NCBI RefSeq assembly: GCF_008632455.1
Contig: NZ_CP043929.1
Coordinates: 1,736,001-1,800,000, forward strand
Direction: 5' to 3'
From: Methylomonas rhizoryzae
Lineage (GTDB): Bacteria > Pseudomonadota > Gammaproteobacteria > Methylococcales > Methylomonadaceae
Length of the DNA stretch: 64,000 bases
The translations under genes and the position numbers were made by a program. The notes under the pieces are model-generated. The model had not been told where the DNA came from. It saw only the letters and a list, made by a program, of their open reading frames with translations, and searched no databases. Positions 37,799 through 46,235 of the stretch are shown piece by piece (positions within the stretch are counted from its first letter, which is position 1; the number at the start of each line of letters is the position of its first letter).

Positions 37799-37980
37799 AG
37801 TTAGTCTCCTCGTTAGGCATGCACTGTACGAGAGCCGGAATGCTCCGGCCATACGTCAAATAACTGATCAGTCATTCGCCTGATTGTGACGCATGCACGC
37901 AAAAATCAACAATGTCCTCGAAGTTTTTTTGCCGCGGCTCACAGGCTGAGGCGAGTTTCAATCCGGACAGGGGATACTAA

Positions 37981-39213
37981 ATGAGCGGTTCAGAACAACA
38001 GTTGGCGATCGGGCGGCAGGTGCGCCTGATTTGCAGCACCACCATGGCGTTTTTGACTTTGGGTTATGTAGCCGATACGCAAGCCGGCGCGACGTTCAAA
38101 ATCGACGACACCAAATGGGTCAGCGTCGGCGCAGGTTTGCGTACCAGTTTTAGGGCTCAGGAAAGCGCGGCCGGTGGCGACGGCGACAAATGGAGCAACG
38201 ACTTCAATTTGGACAACATCCGTTTATACATCAACGGTCAGGTCCACAAATATTTGAAAGTCGAATTCAATACCGATTGCCAAACCTGCAGTAACGGCGG
38301 CGAGGTGCGGGTATTGGACGCGATCGGCAAATTCGAGGTGAACCCTTACGCCAATTTGTGGGTGGGCCGGATGCTGGTACCGGCCGAGCGTCGCGAGATG
38401 AACGGTCCCTTCTATAGCGCGGTGTATAACATCTTTTCCGCCGGCACCCCGTTCGAACCGTCTGATTACAACCTGGTGATCAAGTCCGACGGCACTTCGG
38501 CCGGATCGTTCGGCCGCGACGATGGTGCCACGTTCTGGGGCGCGGCTTTAGATGGCCGTTTTCAATATGCGGTGGGTTTCTTCCGCGGTTTGCGCGGCGG
38601 CGCCAATGCCGACGACAACATCTTGTATGCCCAGCGTTTCGCCTACAACTTTTGGGAAGTGGAGAAAAACCCCGGTTATTACACCTCCGGCACGTATTAC
38701 GGCAAGGGCGGCGACATCCTGACCGTCGGCGTGTCCAACCAATATCAGGAAGACGGTGCCGGCACGGCGCTCGACGCCGGCAACTTTCGCGGCACTACCG
38801 CCGACATCCTGTTGGAAAAGGTCTTGCCGGGCGGCGGGGTGATTACCTTGAACGGCGAATACAAGAATTACGGTATTTCGCAAGGCTATAGCCAAGCTTC
38901 TCGCGACGCCGGCGGCGGCTTCGACATGTTCGAAGGCAATGCCTTCGACGTCAGCGGCATGTATCTGTTTCCGCAAAAAATCGGCATCGGCCAATTTCAA
39001 CCCTTTCTGCGCTATGTCAATGTCGCGCCCAGCACCAGCGCGACCCGTGAAGTCTACGAAGCGGGCCTCAACTACATTATCGACGGTCACAACGCCAAAG
39101 TTTTCGCCAGCTACCAATACGGCGACCTGTTGAGCAAAGGCCTGAATTACAGAACCACCGCCACCGGCGAGGACGTCAGCCAGATGATGGTCGGCTTTCA
39201 ATGGCAAATTTAA
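37981..39213 (+). CDS. Porin-like outer-membrane protein upstream of urea transporter
   Basis: A 410-residue protein with an N-terminal signal region (about 1-37; TMAFLTLGYVADTQAGA) and a beta-rich chain resembling phosphate-selective porins of the OprO/OprP type (WVSVGAGLRTSFRAQES, LYINGQVHKYLKVEFNTD, NPYANLWVGRMLVPAERREMNG). It ends MMVGFQWQI, with a terminal beta strand. A pair of Cys (CQTC) lies in an early loop. It probably lets small solutes, perhaps urea or amides, through the outer membrane, inferred from its position 91 bp before urtA. The ribosome binding site is AGGGGA, 7 bp before ATG. Confidence 0.85.
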   Translation: MSGSEQQLAIGRQVRLICSTTMAFLTLGYVADTQAGATFKIDDTKWVSVGAGLRTSFRAQESAAGGDGDKWSNDFNLDNIRLYINGQVHKYLKVEFNTDCQTCSNGGEVRVLDAIGKFEVNPYANLWVGRMLVPAERREMNGPFYSAVYNIFSAGTPFEPSDYNLVIKSDGTSAGSFGRDDGATFWGAALDGRFQYAVGFFRGLRGGANADDNILYAQRFAYNFWEVEKNPGYYTSGTYYGKGGDILTVGVSNQYQEDGAGTALDAGNFRGTTADILLEKVLPGGGVITLNGEYKNYGISQGYSQASRDAGGGFDMFEGNAFDVSGMYLFPQKIGIGQFQPFLRYVNVAPSTSATREVYEAGLNYIIDGHNAKVFASYQYGDLLSKGLNYRTTATGEDVSQMMVGFQWQI

Positions 39214-39216
39214 CGG

Positions 39217-39278
39217 CGTAGGGGGCGAAATCATTCGCCCTGCATGTTGAAAGACGGGCGAATGAATTCGCCTCTACG
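39217..39278. repeat. REP-like palindrome between porin and urtA
   Basis: The left arm 39217-39240 ends in ATTCGCCC; the right arm 39256-39278 starts GGGCGAAT and is nearly its reverse complement, with a 15-nt loop. It begins 4 bp after the porin stop and lies 27 bp before urtA, so it may terminate or stabilise the porin message. Confidence 0.8.
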
Positions 39279-39304
39279 ATTTCTCCTCACTTAGGACTAT
39301 AACG

Positions 39305-40612
39305 ATGAAAATACTGAGCAATCCCTTTCGTAAACTGGCGATAGGCGCCGCCCTGTCGTCGCTACTGTTGGTCGCTGCGACGCCGGTACGCGCCGAAGGC
39401 GAAGACACCATCAAGGTCGGCGTGTTGCATTCCCTGTCCGGCACCATGGCTATTTCGGAAACTACGCTGAAAGACACCATGTTGATGTTGATCGACGAGC
39501 AAAATAAAAAAGGCGGTTTATTGGGCAAAAAACTGGAAGCGGTGGTGGTCGACCCGGCTTCCAACTGGCCGTTATTCGCCGAAAAAGCCCGCGAATTGCT
39601 GACCAAGGACAAAGTCGCCGCAATCTTCGGCTGCTGGACTTCCGTGTCGCGTAAATCGGTATTGCCGGTGATCGAGGAACTGAACGGCATTCTGTTCTAC
39701 CCGGTGCAATACGAAGGCGAAGAATCCTCCAAAAACGTGTTCTACACCGGCGCTGCCCCCAATCAGCAAGCCATTCCTGCGGTCGATTATTTGATGAACG
39801 ACTTGAAGGTCGAACGCTGGGTGTTGGCCGGTACCGACTACGTCTATCCGCGCACCACCAACAAAATTCTGGAAGCCTATTTGAAAGACAAGGGCGTCAA
39901 GGATAAGGACATTATGATCAACTACACGCCGTTCGGTCATTCCGACTGGCAAAGCATCGTCGCCGACATCAAAAAGTTCGGTTCGGCCGGCAAGAAAACC
40001 GCGGTGGTTTCCACCATCAACGGCGACGCCAACATTCCGTTCTATAAGGAACTGGGTAACCAGGGCGTATCGGCACAGGACATTCCGGTGGTGGCGTTCT
40101 CGGTCGGCGAGGAAGAATTGTCCGGCATGGATACTAAACCGCTGGTCGGCCATCTGGCGGCCTGGAACTACTTCATGAGCGTGGATACCACCAAAAACGC
40201 CGCCTTCATCCAGCAATGGAAAGACTACATCAAAGATCCGAAACGGGTGACCAACGACCCGATGGAAGCGCATTACATCGGCTTCAATATGTGGGTAAAA
40301 GCGGTCGAGAAAGCCGGCAGCATCGATTCGGACGCGGTACAAAAAGCCCTGATCGGCGTCGAATTTCCCAACCTGACCGGCGGTACCGCCAAAATGCTGC
40401 CTAACCACCACATCAGCAAACCGGTGTTGATCGGCGAGATTCAAGACGACGGGCAATTCGTCACGGTCTGGCAAACCAACAAAGTGGTTGACGGCGACGC
40501 CTGGTCCGACTTCCTGCCGGACAGCAAACCCATCATCGCCGACTGGACCGCCCCTATCAACTGCGGCAACTACAACACCAAAACCAAAAAGTGCTCCGGC
40601 CAAAATTACTAA
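39305..40612 (+). CDS. urtA: Urea ABC transporter substrate-binding protein
   Basis: A 435-residue periplasmic urea receptor (TIGR03407 type). The signal peptide is MKILSNPFRKLAIGAALSSL and continues to VRAEG near residue 31. The mature region shows IKVGVLHSLSGTMAISE, FGCWTSVSRKSVLPV, FYPVQYEGEESSKNVFYTGA and the TDYVYPRTTN segment, all characteristic of UrtA. The ribosome binding site is TTAGGA. It is the first gene of urtABCDE; the hairpins that follow it suggest it is expressed in excess over the membrane components, as usual for binding proteins. Confidence 0.96.
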   Translation: MKILSNPFRKLAIGAALSSLLLVAATPVRAEGEDTIKVGVLHSLSGTMAISETTLKDTMLMLIDEQNKKGGLLGKKLEAVVVDPASNWPLFAEKARELLTKDKVAAIFGCWTSVSRKSVLPVIEELNGILFYPVQYEGEESSKNVFYTGAAPNQQAIPAVDYLMNDLKVERWVLAGTDYVYPRTTNKILEAYLKDKGVKDKDIMINYTPFGHSDWQSIVADIKKFGSAGKKTAVVSTINGDANIPFYKELGNQGVSAQDIPVVAFSVGEEELSGMDTKPLVGHLAAWNYFMSVDTTKNAAFIQQWKDYIKDPKRVTNDPMEAHYIGFNMWVKAVEKAGSIDSDAVQKALIGVEFPNLTGGTAKMLPNHHISKPVLIGEIQDDGQFVTVWQTNKVVDGDAWSDFLPDSKPIIADWTAPINCGNYNTKTKKCSGQNY

Positions 40613-40620
40613 GGCGTGCA

Positions 40621-40644
40621 GGGCGGGTACCTCAGTACCCGCCC
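40621..40644 (+). repeat. Perfect hairpin between urtA and urtB
   Basis: GGGCGGGTAC-CTCA-GTACCCGCCC, a 10-bp stem with 4-nt loop starting 8 bp after the urtA stop. There is no U-tract. It probably protects the urtA message from 3' decay and reduces readthrough. Confidence 0.85.
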
Positions 40645-40661
40645 GTAACGGTTATCACCCC

Positions 40662-40682
40662 GGTGGGCGCACTGCGCCCACC
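40662..40682 (+). repeat. Second hairpin between urtA and urtB
   Basis: GGTGGGCG-CACTG-CGCCCACC, 8-bp perfect stem. Together with the preceding hairpin it forms a double stem-loop in the urtA-urtB gap. Confidence 0.8.
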
Positions 40683-40726
40683 CAACCTGCGGATACGGAA
40701 CATGCTAAAACCTTTATCGGAAAACC

Positions 40727-40819
40727 TTTGGAAAACACCGTCATTTCGCAGTCCCGGGATGCGTCAGCTTGCCTTTCTCGTCGGCACAGTGGCGCTGAGC
40801 GCCGGCGGTGTTTTCCAAA
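40727..40819. repeat. 14-bp perfect inverted repeat at the 5' end of urtB
   Basis: TTTGGAAAACACCG at 40727-40740 and its exact reverse complement CGGTGTTTTCCAAA at 40806-40819, with 65 bp between. It lies before the most plausible urtB signal peptide (Met at 40879) but inside longer in-frame openings. It could be a small inserted palindrome or a leader structure. Confidence 0.75.
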
Positions 40820-40878
40820 CGCTTTCGTCGGCAAACGCTATCGGCCGGGCGCGCGGACTTGGCGCTTTACAGCTCGCC

Positions 40879-42477
40879 ATGACACTGCTGACCGGCATTT
40901 TGCTGTCGCTACCGGTTGCCGGCACCGCGCTGGCGCAAGAGATCGATCCCTATGCCGCTGCTTTGCAGCAATTGCGGGTCGGCAGCATGAATGAACGCGA
41001 GCAAGCCATCGAGCAATTAGCGGAAGATCCGCGTAGCCTGAGGTTGTTGCAAGCCTTGCAAGACGGGCAACTTTACGACTGGAAAGCGCAAGAAAAACTG
41101 GTGATTGCCGGCGAGAGTGCCAAAGGCTACAACCTGCGCGATCCTTTCGACGGCAAGCTGGCGTTGCCGGAAGTCGAGCGCGACGCCGTCGCCAAAATCA
41201 GTCTGACCAATAAATTACGGACTAGCTTGCGTAAAGCCATCGGCTTGTTACAACTGAACGCCGGCAATGCCGATGTGCGCTTGGCGGCGGTCAAAGCCAT
41301 CGGCAAAGACCCCGACGCCAAGATCGTCGAGTTGTTGCGCAAGCGTTTGCAGAAGGAAGACGACTATAAAGTTTTGACGGCCTTGCAGGAAGCATTATGG
41401 TTACAGGATCTGGCCGGCGACGACAAAGCCGGCAAACTGGCGGCCATCGCCGAATTGAAAGATCACGACAGTCAGGAAGCCTATAACCGTTTGCGCCAGT
41501 TGGCCGAAGCGGACAGTCAAGCCGATGCCGAAATCGTGGAACAGGCCAAGGCTGCGGTCAAGAAAATCGACAGCCGCCTGCAAACCTACGCGGCGATCGA
41601 AACCGTGTTCTTCGGCCTGAGCCTGGGTGCGGTGCTGGTGCTGGCCGCCATCGGTTTGGCGATTACCTTCGGGGTGATGGGTATCATCAACATGGCCCAC
41701 GGCGAGCTGATGATGCTCGGCGCTTACACCACGTACGTGATGCAGCAACTGCTGCCCAACAACCTGGGTACGGCGTTGATTCTGTCGATTCCGATGGCTT
41801 TCCTGGTCGCGGCCTTGGTCGGCATCGCCATCGAGCGCGGCATCATCCGCTTCCTGTACGGCCGGCCGTTGGAAACCTTGCTGGCGACTTTCGGCGTCAG
41901 CCTGTTCCTGCAACAAGCGGTGCGCTCGATCTTCTCGCCGCTGAACCGCAGCGTCTCCACCCCGGAATGGATGAGCGGCTCCTGGCAGATCAACGACTTT
42001 CTCTCACTGACCTGGAACCGCTTTTACATCCTGATCTTCTGCCTGCTGGTGTTCACCGCGCTGCTGCAAATCCTGAAGCGCACCAAACTGGGTCTGGAAG
42101 TCCGCGCCGTTGCGCAAAATCGCGGCATGGCCAGAGCAATGGGCATACCCACCGCCAGAGTCGATGCGATGACGTTTGGTTTGGGCTCCGGCATCGCCGG
42201 CGTGGCCGGGGTGGCCTTGAGCCAGATTACCAACGTCGGGCCGAATTTGGGTCAGGCTTACATCGTCGATTCCTTCATGGTGGTGGTGTTTGGCGGGGTA
42301 GGGAATTTGTTCGGAACGTTGGTGGCCGGGTTTTCGTTGGGCATCGCCAACAAGGTATTGGAGCCTTATGCAGGGGCGGTGTTGGCGAAGATTTTAGTGT
42401 TGGTGTTTATTATTTTGTTTATACAGAAGAAACCTAGGGGGTTGTTTCCGCAGAAAGGGAGAGCAGCGGAGTCTTAA
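40879..42477 (+). CDS. urtB: Urea ABC transporter permease UrtB
   Basis: An inner-membrane permease of about 532 residues. The Met at 40879 gives a signal peptide (MTLLTGILLSLPVAGTALA) that this family normally has; in-frame Mets at 40702 and 40759 would add up to 59 residues. The periplasmic N-terminal region (about 20-225) has HEAT-like repeats of the UrtB type (VRLAAVKAIGKDPDAKIVELLRKRL). The C-terminal half is the LivH-like permease (IGLAITFGVMGIINMAHGELMMLGAYT and GSGIAGVAGVALSQITNVGPNLG). The final 70 codons turn conspicuously G/T-rich. The downstream partner urtC is 1.8 kb away because of the repeat-flanked cassette. Confidence 0.93.
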   Translation: MTLLTGILLSLPVAGTALAQEIDPYAAALQQLRVGSMNEREQAIEQLAEDPRSLRLLQALQDGQLYDWKAQEKLVIAGESAKGYNLRDPFDGKLALPEVERDAVAKISLTNKLRTSLRKAIGLLQLNAGNADVRLAAVKAIGKDPDAKIVELLRKRLQKEDDYKVLTALQEALWLQDLAGDDKAGKLAAIAELKDHDSQEAYNRLRQLAEADSQADAEIVEQAKAAVKKIDSRLQTYAAIETVFFGLSLGAVLVLAAIGLAITFGVMGIINMAHGELMMLGAYTTYVMQQLLPNNLGTALILSIPMAFLVAALVGIAIERGIIRFLYGRPLETLLATFGVSLFLQQAVRSIFSPLNRSVSTPEWMSGSWQINDFLSLTWNRFYILIFCLLVFTALLQILKRTKLGLEVRAVAQNRGMARAMGIPTARVDAMTFGLGSGIAGVAGVALSQITNVGPNLGQAYIVDSFMVVVFGGVGNLFGTLVAGFSLGIANKVLEPYAGAVLAKILVLVFIILFIQKKPRGLFPQKGRAAES

Positions 42478-42500
42478 GGTTTTGGGGGGTTGCGTTTGCT

Positions 42501-42525
42501 GGTTCCCATGCGCTGCGTGGGAACC
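42501..42525. repeat. REP-like hairpin after urtB
   Basis: GGTTCCCA-TGCGCTGCG-TGGGAACC, 8-bp perfect stem, 23 bp after the urtB stop. It resembles the widespread GTTCCCACGCxxxxGCGTGGGAAC type of bacterial repetitive palindromes. Confidence 0.75.
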
Positions 42526-42554
42526 CAGACCTGCCGCGCTACGGCGACTGGGGG

Positions 42555-42902
42555 CTGGGATTTGGTTTTGTGTCGCTACCGCGACGGCTTGTTTTGAAGT
42601 CGGGTCTCGGCCCGACAGCCGAGATACTTTTCTTTGCTTGTCCAAAGAAAAGTATCCAAAAGAAACGACACCCCATGCCGCTTAAATCACTCGGCACATC
42701 CATGTGCCTCGCCCTGCGGGTGCTATCGCATGCAAATCGGCTATCCTGCCGATTTGTCCTGCGCTCCTACGGGTTTGAGCGGGGTTTTTGGAAGGGCTAT
42801 CCATAGCCCTCCAAAAACGCGATGCATCCCTGCATCGCCCCTGCGGGCAACTCCGCCCAAACCCTCCGGTGCTCGGCGCGGCATCAGGGGATTAAACCGC
42901 CG
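42555..42902 (+). repeat. Left copy of a long inverted repeat flanking a gene of unknown function
   Basis: A 348-bp structured repeat that is the imperfect reverse complement of 44032-44305. Shared landmarks in order: TGTCGCTA-CGCGACGG, GTCGGGTCTCGGCCCGAC, a GATACTTTTCTTTG stem, GCCGCTT, CCTGCGCTCCT, a GAAGGGCT-AGCCCTCC palindrome, and TGCTCGGCGCGGCATCAGGG. The left copy holds an extra segment of about 73 bp (42684-42757) with its own palindrome AAATCGGC-TATCCT-GCCGATTT. Each copy contains several nested hairpins. Short spurious reading frames run through it; none looks real. Confidence 0.88.
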
Positions 42903-43032
42903 CAAAGTCAAAAACGTCTGAGGATTTTATAAGACTGAAAATAGCGTTTAATGTAGGATGCTATCCGCTTTTGGCGATATAGCACTAGCAACACTCCCGT
43001 CTCTTTGATCTGCAAATCCTACAGCTTAGTAT

Positions 43033-43935
43033 ATGAAAATAAGTACAGAAATCACTGAAGTTAAAGCAACATTTGGTACTTCATTTGGAGTATGTTCCGC
43101 TGTTTTATCGGTAATAGATATATATGGAAAAGATCTGTTTATTTATTCGACATCCATTTCTATATTAACAACATTAGTTTTCTGTCTTTTTTTAATCAGA
43201 AAAAAACGAAAAATTAAAAAATTTTTTGGGATATTGGATAATCAATCAATAAACATATCAATTGCATCTTACCGAGACATAAGAAAATTCCAAAGAGAGC
43301 TCGGGGAAGATAAAAATATGCGATATTATAAGACAAAGCCTTGCAAGACAAATGGTGGCGAGAAAATATTGACTTACTTAACAGGCGCCACTAAATATCC
43401 TCTAACCGATGTTGGAGTTACTGAATGGACTGTAAATTTTTCTCTGCTACTATCTCAATACATTAGCTTAGAAAATAAGATAAAAGTATTCGGAGATGAA
43501 GACTTTGATGACGATATGATTGGAACAGTTATCTGCATAGGCAGTCCTACGTCAAATTCAACTTCTGGAGACATAATAGACAACCTAAAGAGCCAAGGAT
43601 GCAGTATAGAATTCACAACCAATTCCTTAACTTGCTGGCGAAAAATAACTTATCAGTCAGACGAAAATAAAGATTATGCTTTACTAATTAAATACACAGA
43701 TGACCAAAGAGTTTTTTTTGTTATAGCCGGAATCGATGAGCATGGCTCCTTTGCAGTAGCAAAAGTCTTGTTAAAAAATTGGAAAAAACTGCCTAACGCT
43801 GACTTTATACAGTTATATGAAGTTAATAAAGGAAACACAACTATAAAAGAACACGTAAAAACACTGCTAGCAGAAAAAACAAGAAATAAAAATAAAAAGA
43901 TCGAGTGGATAGAAACATTATATAAAGATCATTGA
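43033..43935 (+). CDS. AT-rich membrane-anchored protein of unknown function, inserted in the urt operon
   Basis: A 300-residue protein not recognised as any named family. The N-terminus has two hydrophobic segments (about 10-30, FGTSFGVCSAVLSVIDIYG, and 36-54, FIYSTSISILTTLVFCLFL) followed by a very basic RKKRKIKK, which places the rest in the cytoplasm. The soluble domain (about 80-300) has IGTVICIGSPTSNSTSGDII, reminiscent of a nucleotide-binding Rossmann-like start, and RVFFVIAGIDEHGSFAVAKVLLKNW. Base composition is far more AT-rich than the urt genes, a strong sign of transfer. It lies between long inverted repeats. A two-helix anchor plus soluble domain would also suit defence effectors, but no defence motif is recognised. 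Confidence 0.75.
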   Translation: MKISTEITEVKATFGTSFGVCSAVLSVIDIYGKDLFIYSTSISILTTLVFCLFLIRKKRKIKKFFGILDNQSINISIASYRDIRKFQRELGEDKNMRYYKTKPCKTNGGEKILTYLTGATKYPLTDVGVTEWTVNFSLLLSQYISLENKIKVFGDEDFDDDMIGTVICIGSPTSNSTSGDIIDNLKSQGCSIEFTTNSLTCWRKITYQSDENKDYALLIKYTDDQRVFFVIAGIDEHGSFAVAKVLLKNWKKLPNADFIQLYEVNKGNTTIKEHVKTLLAEKTRNKNKKIEWIETLYKDH

Positions 43936-44031
43936 TAACTTCAGCAAAGTCACAGAGTGGGAGCAAATTATTGTCCGCACAGAATAATAACCATCGGCAA
44001 CCAAATTTGCCCGCTCTAGGTAATCTTCGCC

Positions 44032-44305
44032 GGCTGGTGGTTTTCTCCCCTGATGCCGCGCCGAGCACTGGAGGGTTTGGCGAGAAGTTGCCCGCAGGGG
44101 CGCGGCAGGGATGCCGCGCGTTTTCGGAGGGCTAGGACAGCCCTTCCGAAAACCCTCGACAAACCCGGAGGAGCGCAGGGTTCAAGCGGCGTGGGGCCAC
44201 CTTTTCTTTGGATACTTTCTTTTGGCGGAGCAAAAGAAAGTATCTCGGCTGTCGGGCCGAGACCCGACATACAAAAAACCGTCGCGATAGCGACACCAAA
44301 CCCAG
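44032..44305 (-). repeat. Right copy of the long inverted repeat
   Basis: A 274-bp inverted counterpart of 42555-42902, lacking its extra 73-bp segment. It ends 8 bp before the urtC start codon, so the urtC ribosome binding site (CCAGG) is right at the element boundary. Long runs can be aligned by eye, including CTCGGCTGTCGGGCCGAGACC and CCTGATGCCGCGCCGAGCA. Any message crossing the cassette could fold into a long duplex. Confidence 0.88.
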
Positions 44306-44313
44306 GCAGTCAA

Positions 44314-45432
44314 ATGAACCTACAAAATCTGACTCAAGACAAAACCTACGCCACCACCCTAACCACGCTGGCGGCGATAACCCTCTTGATCCCCCTGTGC
44401 AACCTCATCTTCCCCGAAGATTCCGCCTTGCATTTCTCAGCCTATTCAGTCTCCCTAATCGGCAAATACCTCACCTTCGCCCTGCTTGGCCTGTCGCTAG
44501 ACATGGTCTGGGGCTACGCCGGGATTCTGGTGTTGGGGCAGGGGGCGTTCTTTGCCTTGGGCGGCTATGCCATGGGCATGTATTTAATGCGGCAGATCGG
44601 CACCCGCGGCGTGTACGGCAACGCGGAGTTGCCGGATTTCATGGTGTTTTTGAACTGGACCGAACTGCCCTGGTACTGGTACGGCTTCGGCAACTTCGGC
44701 TTTGCCATGCTGATGGTGTTGCTGGCGCCGGGCATCTTGGCCTTTGTATTCGGCTGGCTGGCGTTCCGCTCGCGGGTCACCGGCGTGTATTTGTCCATCA
44801 TTACTCAGGCTTTGACTTACGCTCTATTGCTGGCCTTTTTCCGCAACGAAATGGGCTTCGGCGGCAACAATGGCCTGACCGATTTTAAAGACATCCTCGG
44901 CTTCAACATCCAATCCGAAGGCGTGCGTTCGGCCTTGTTGTTTTGCACCGGCCTGAGCCTGATCGGCGCCTTGCTGCTGTGCCGTTGGATCGTCAATAGC
45001 AAGTTGGGCCGGGTAGTCACTGCGATTCGCGACCAGGAATCGCGGGTGCGCTTTTTGGGCTACCGGGTGGAATTGTTCAAACTCTGGGTGTTCGTGTTCG
45101 CGGCAATGCTGGCCGGGTTGGCCGGGGCGTTGTACGTGCCGCAGGTCGGCATCATCAATCCCAGCGAATTCTCGCCGCTCAACTCGCTGGAAATCGTCAT
45201 CTGGGTGGCGGTCGGCGGGCGCGGCAGCTTGTACGGCGCTATCATCGGCGCGGTGCTGGTCAATTACGCCAAAACCGTGTTGACCGGTCTGATGCCGGAT
45301 GCCTGGCTGTTTTGCCTAGGCGGCGCCTTTATTTTGGTCACCCTGTTAATGCCCGACGGTATCGTCGGCCTGCTGCGCCGCCGCGGCAAACCCAAACCCC
45401 TAGTCGCCAGCCCGGCAGGAGAACCGGCATGA
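44314..45432 (+). CDS. urtC: Urea ABC transporter permease UrtC
   Basis: A 372-residue LivM-like permease with about eight to ten hydrophobic segments (TTLAAITLLIPLCNLIF, YLTFALLGLSLDMVWGYAGILVLGQGAFFALGGYAMGMYL). The signatures ITQALTYALLLAFFRNEMGFGGNNG and VWVAVGGRGSLYGAIIGAVLVNYAKT are typical of UrtC. A longer in-frame opening from 44053 runs through the inverted repeat and is rejected; ATG 44314 gives the family N-terminus. Its first 60 codons are C/A-rich, opposite to the G/T-rich end of urtB. The stop overlaps urtD as ATGA. Confidence 0.94.
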   Translation: MNLQNLTQDKTYATTLTTLAAITLLIPLCNLIFPEDSALHFSAYSVSLIGKYLTFALLGLSLDMVWGYAGILVLGQGAFFALGGYAMGMYLMRQIGTRGVYGNAELPDFMVFLNWTELPWYWYGFGNFGFAMLMVLLAPGILAFVFGWLAFRSRVTGVYLSIITQALTYALLLAFFRNEMGFGGNNGLTDFKDILGFNIQSEGVRSALLFCTGLSLIGALLLCRWIVNSKLGRVVTAIRDQESRVRFLGYRVELFKLWVFVFAAMLAGLAGALYVPQVGIINPSEFSPLNSLEIVIWVAVGGRGSLYGAIIGAVLVNYAKTVLTGLMPDAWLFCLGGAFILVTLLMPDGIVGLLRRRGKPKPLVASPAGEPA

Positions 45433-46235
45433 ATTCGCACATCGTCAATTTTCCGGGCAATGCGGGTCCGCAATATCAAAACGTTATCGATACCAGCCAC
45501 CGCACCATTTTGTATATGGAAGACGTTAGCGTCAGCTTCGACGGCTTTCGCGCGCTGAACCATCTGTCGTTGTATATCGACGACGGCGAACTGCGCTGCC
45601 TGATCGGCCCCAACGGCGCCGGCAAGACCACCTTGATGGACGTGATCACCGGCAAAACCAAGCCCGACAGCGGCTCGGTGTTCTTCGGCCAGACCATCGA
45701 TTTGCTGGAGCTGGACGAACCGGCCATCGCCCAGGCCGGCATCTGCCGCAAGTTTCAAAAGCCCAGCGTGTTTGACGCCCTGACCGTGTTCGAAAATCTG
45801 GAACTGGCCTTGAAAACCGACAAACGCACCTGGCCGACCTTGTTTCATAAACTCAACAGCGAGCAACGCGACCGCATTCAGCAAGTGTTACTGATTATCG
45901 GTTTGGCGGGGCAACAAAAAAATCTAGCCGGCGCGCTGTCGCACGGCCAGAAGCAATGGCTGGAGATCGGCATGCTGCTGATGCAAGACCCGAAAGTGAT
46001 GCTGGTCGACGAACCCATTGCCGGTATGACCCATCAGGAAGTCGAGCGCACCGCCGAGTTATTGCTGTCCCTGCAAGGCCAGCATTCCATCGTGGTGGTC
46101 GAACACGACATGGAATTCGTCCGCAGTATCGCCCGCAAAGTCACGGTGCTGCATGAAGGCTCGGTGCTGACCGAAGGCAGCATGGACGAAGTCCAAAACG
46201 ATACTCGCGTGATCCAAGTTTACCTGGGGGGATGA
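45429..46235 (+). CDS. urtD: Urea ABC transporter ATP-binding protein UrtD
   Basis: A 268-residue LivG-like ATPase. Walker A is GPNGAGKTT (60-68), the Q-loop is CRKFQKPSVFDALTV, the signature is LSHGQKQWLEIGMLLM, and Walker B is VMLVDEPIAGM; the switch His is in VVVEHDMEFVR. The signature LSHGQ instead of LSGGQ is normal for UrtD. A 35-residue N-terminal extension precedes the conserved YMEDVSVSFDGF. It overlaps urtC and urtE by 4 bp each, so the three genes are translationally coupled. Confidence 0.95.
   Translation: MNSHIVNFPGNAGPQYQNVIDTSHRTILYMEDVSVSFDGFRALNHLSLYIDDGELRCLIGPNGAGKTTLMDVITGKTKPDSGSVFFGQTIDLLELDEPAIAQAGICRKFQKPSVFDALTVFENLELALKTDKRTWPTLFHKLNSEQRDRIQQVLLIIGLAGQQKNLAGALSHGQKQWLEIGMLLMQDPKVMLVDEPIAGMTHQEVERTAELLLSLQGQHSIVVVEHDMEFVRSIARKVTVLHEGSVLTEGSMDEVQNDTRVIQVYLGG

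Noticed and set aside
37981..39234. Long minus-strand frame opposite the porin gene
   Set aside because: It is a shadow of the GC-rich porin codons; the plus frame has a signal sequence and barrel features.
39572..40603. 343-codon minus-strand frame opposite urtA
   Set aside because: Shadow of the conserved urtA frame with no homology-like motifs.
42482..42921. Several short frames through the left inverted repeat
   Set aside because: They follow the repeat and its palindromes rather than codon bias; a frame open in structured repeats is not evidence for a protein.
42555..44305. Interpretation as a classical insertion sequence
   Set aside because: The repeats are far longer than IS ends, no transposase is encoded and no target duplication was seen.
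44053..44313. N-terminal extension of UrtC through the right repeat
   Set aside because: Not conserved and encoded by repeat sequence; the UrtC N-terminus starts at 44314.
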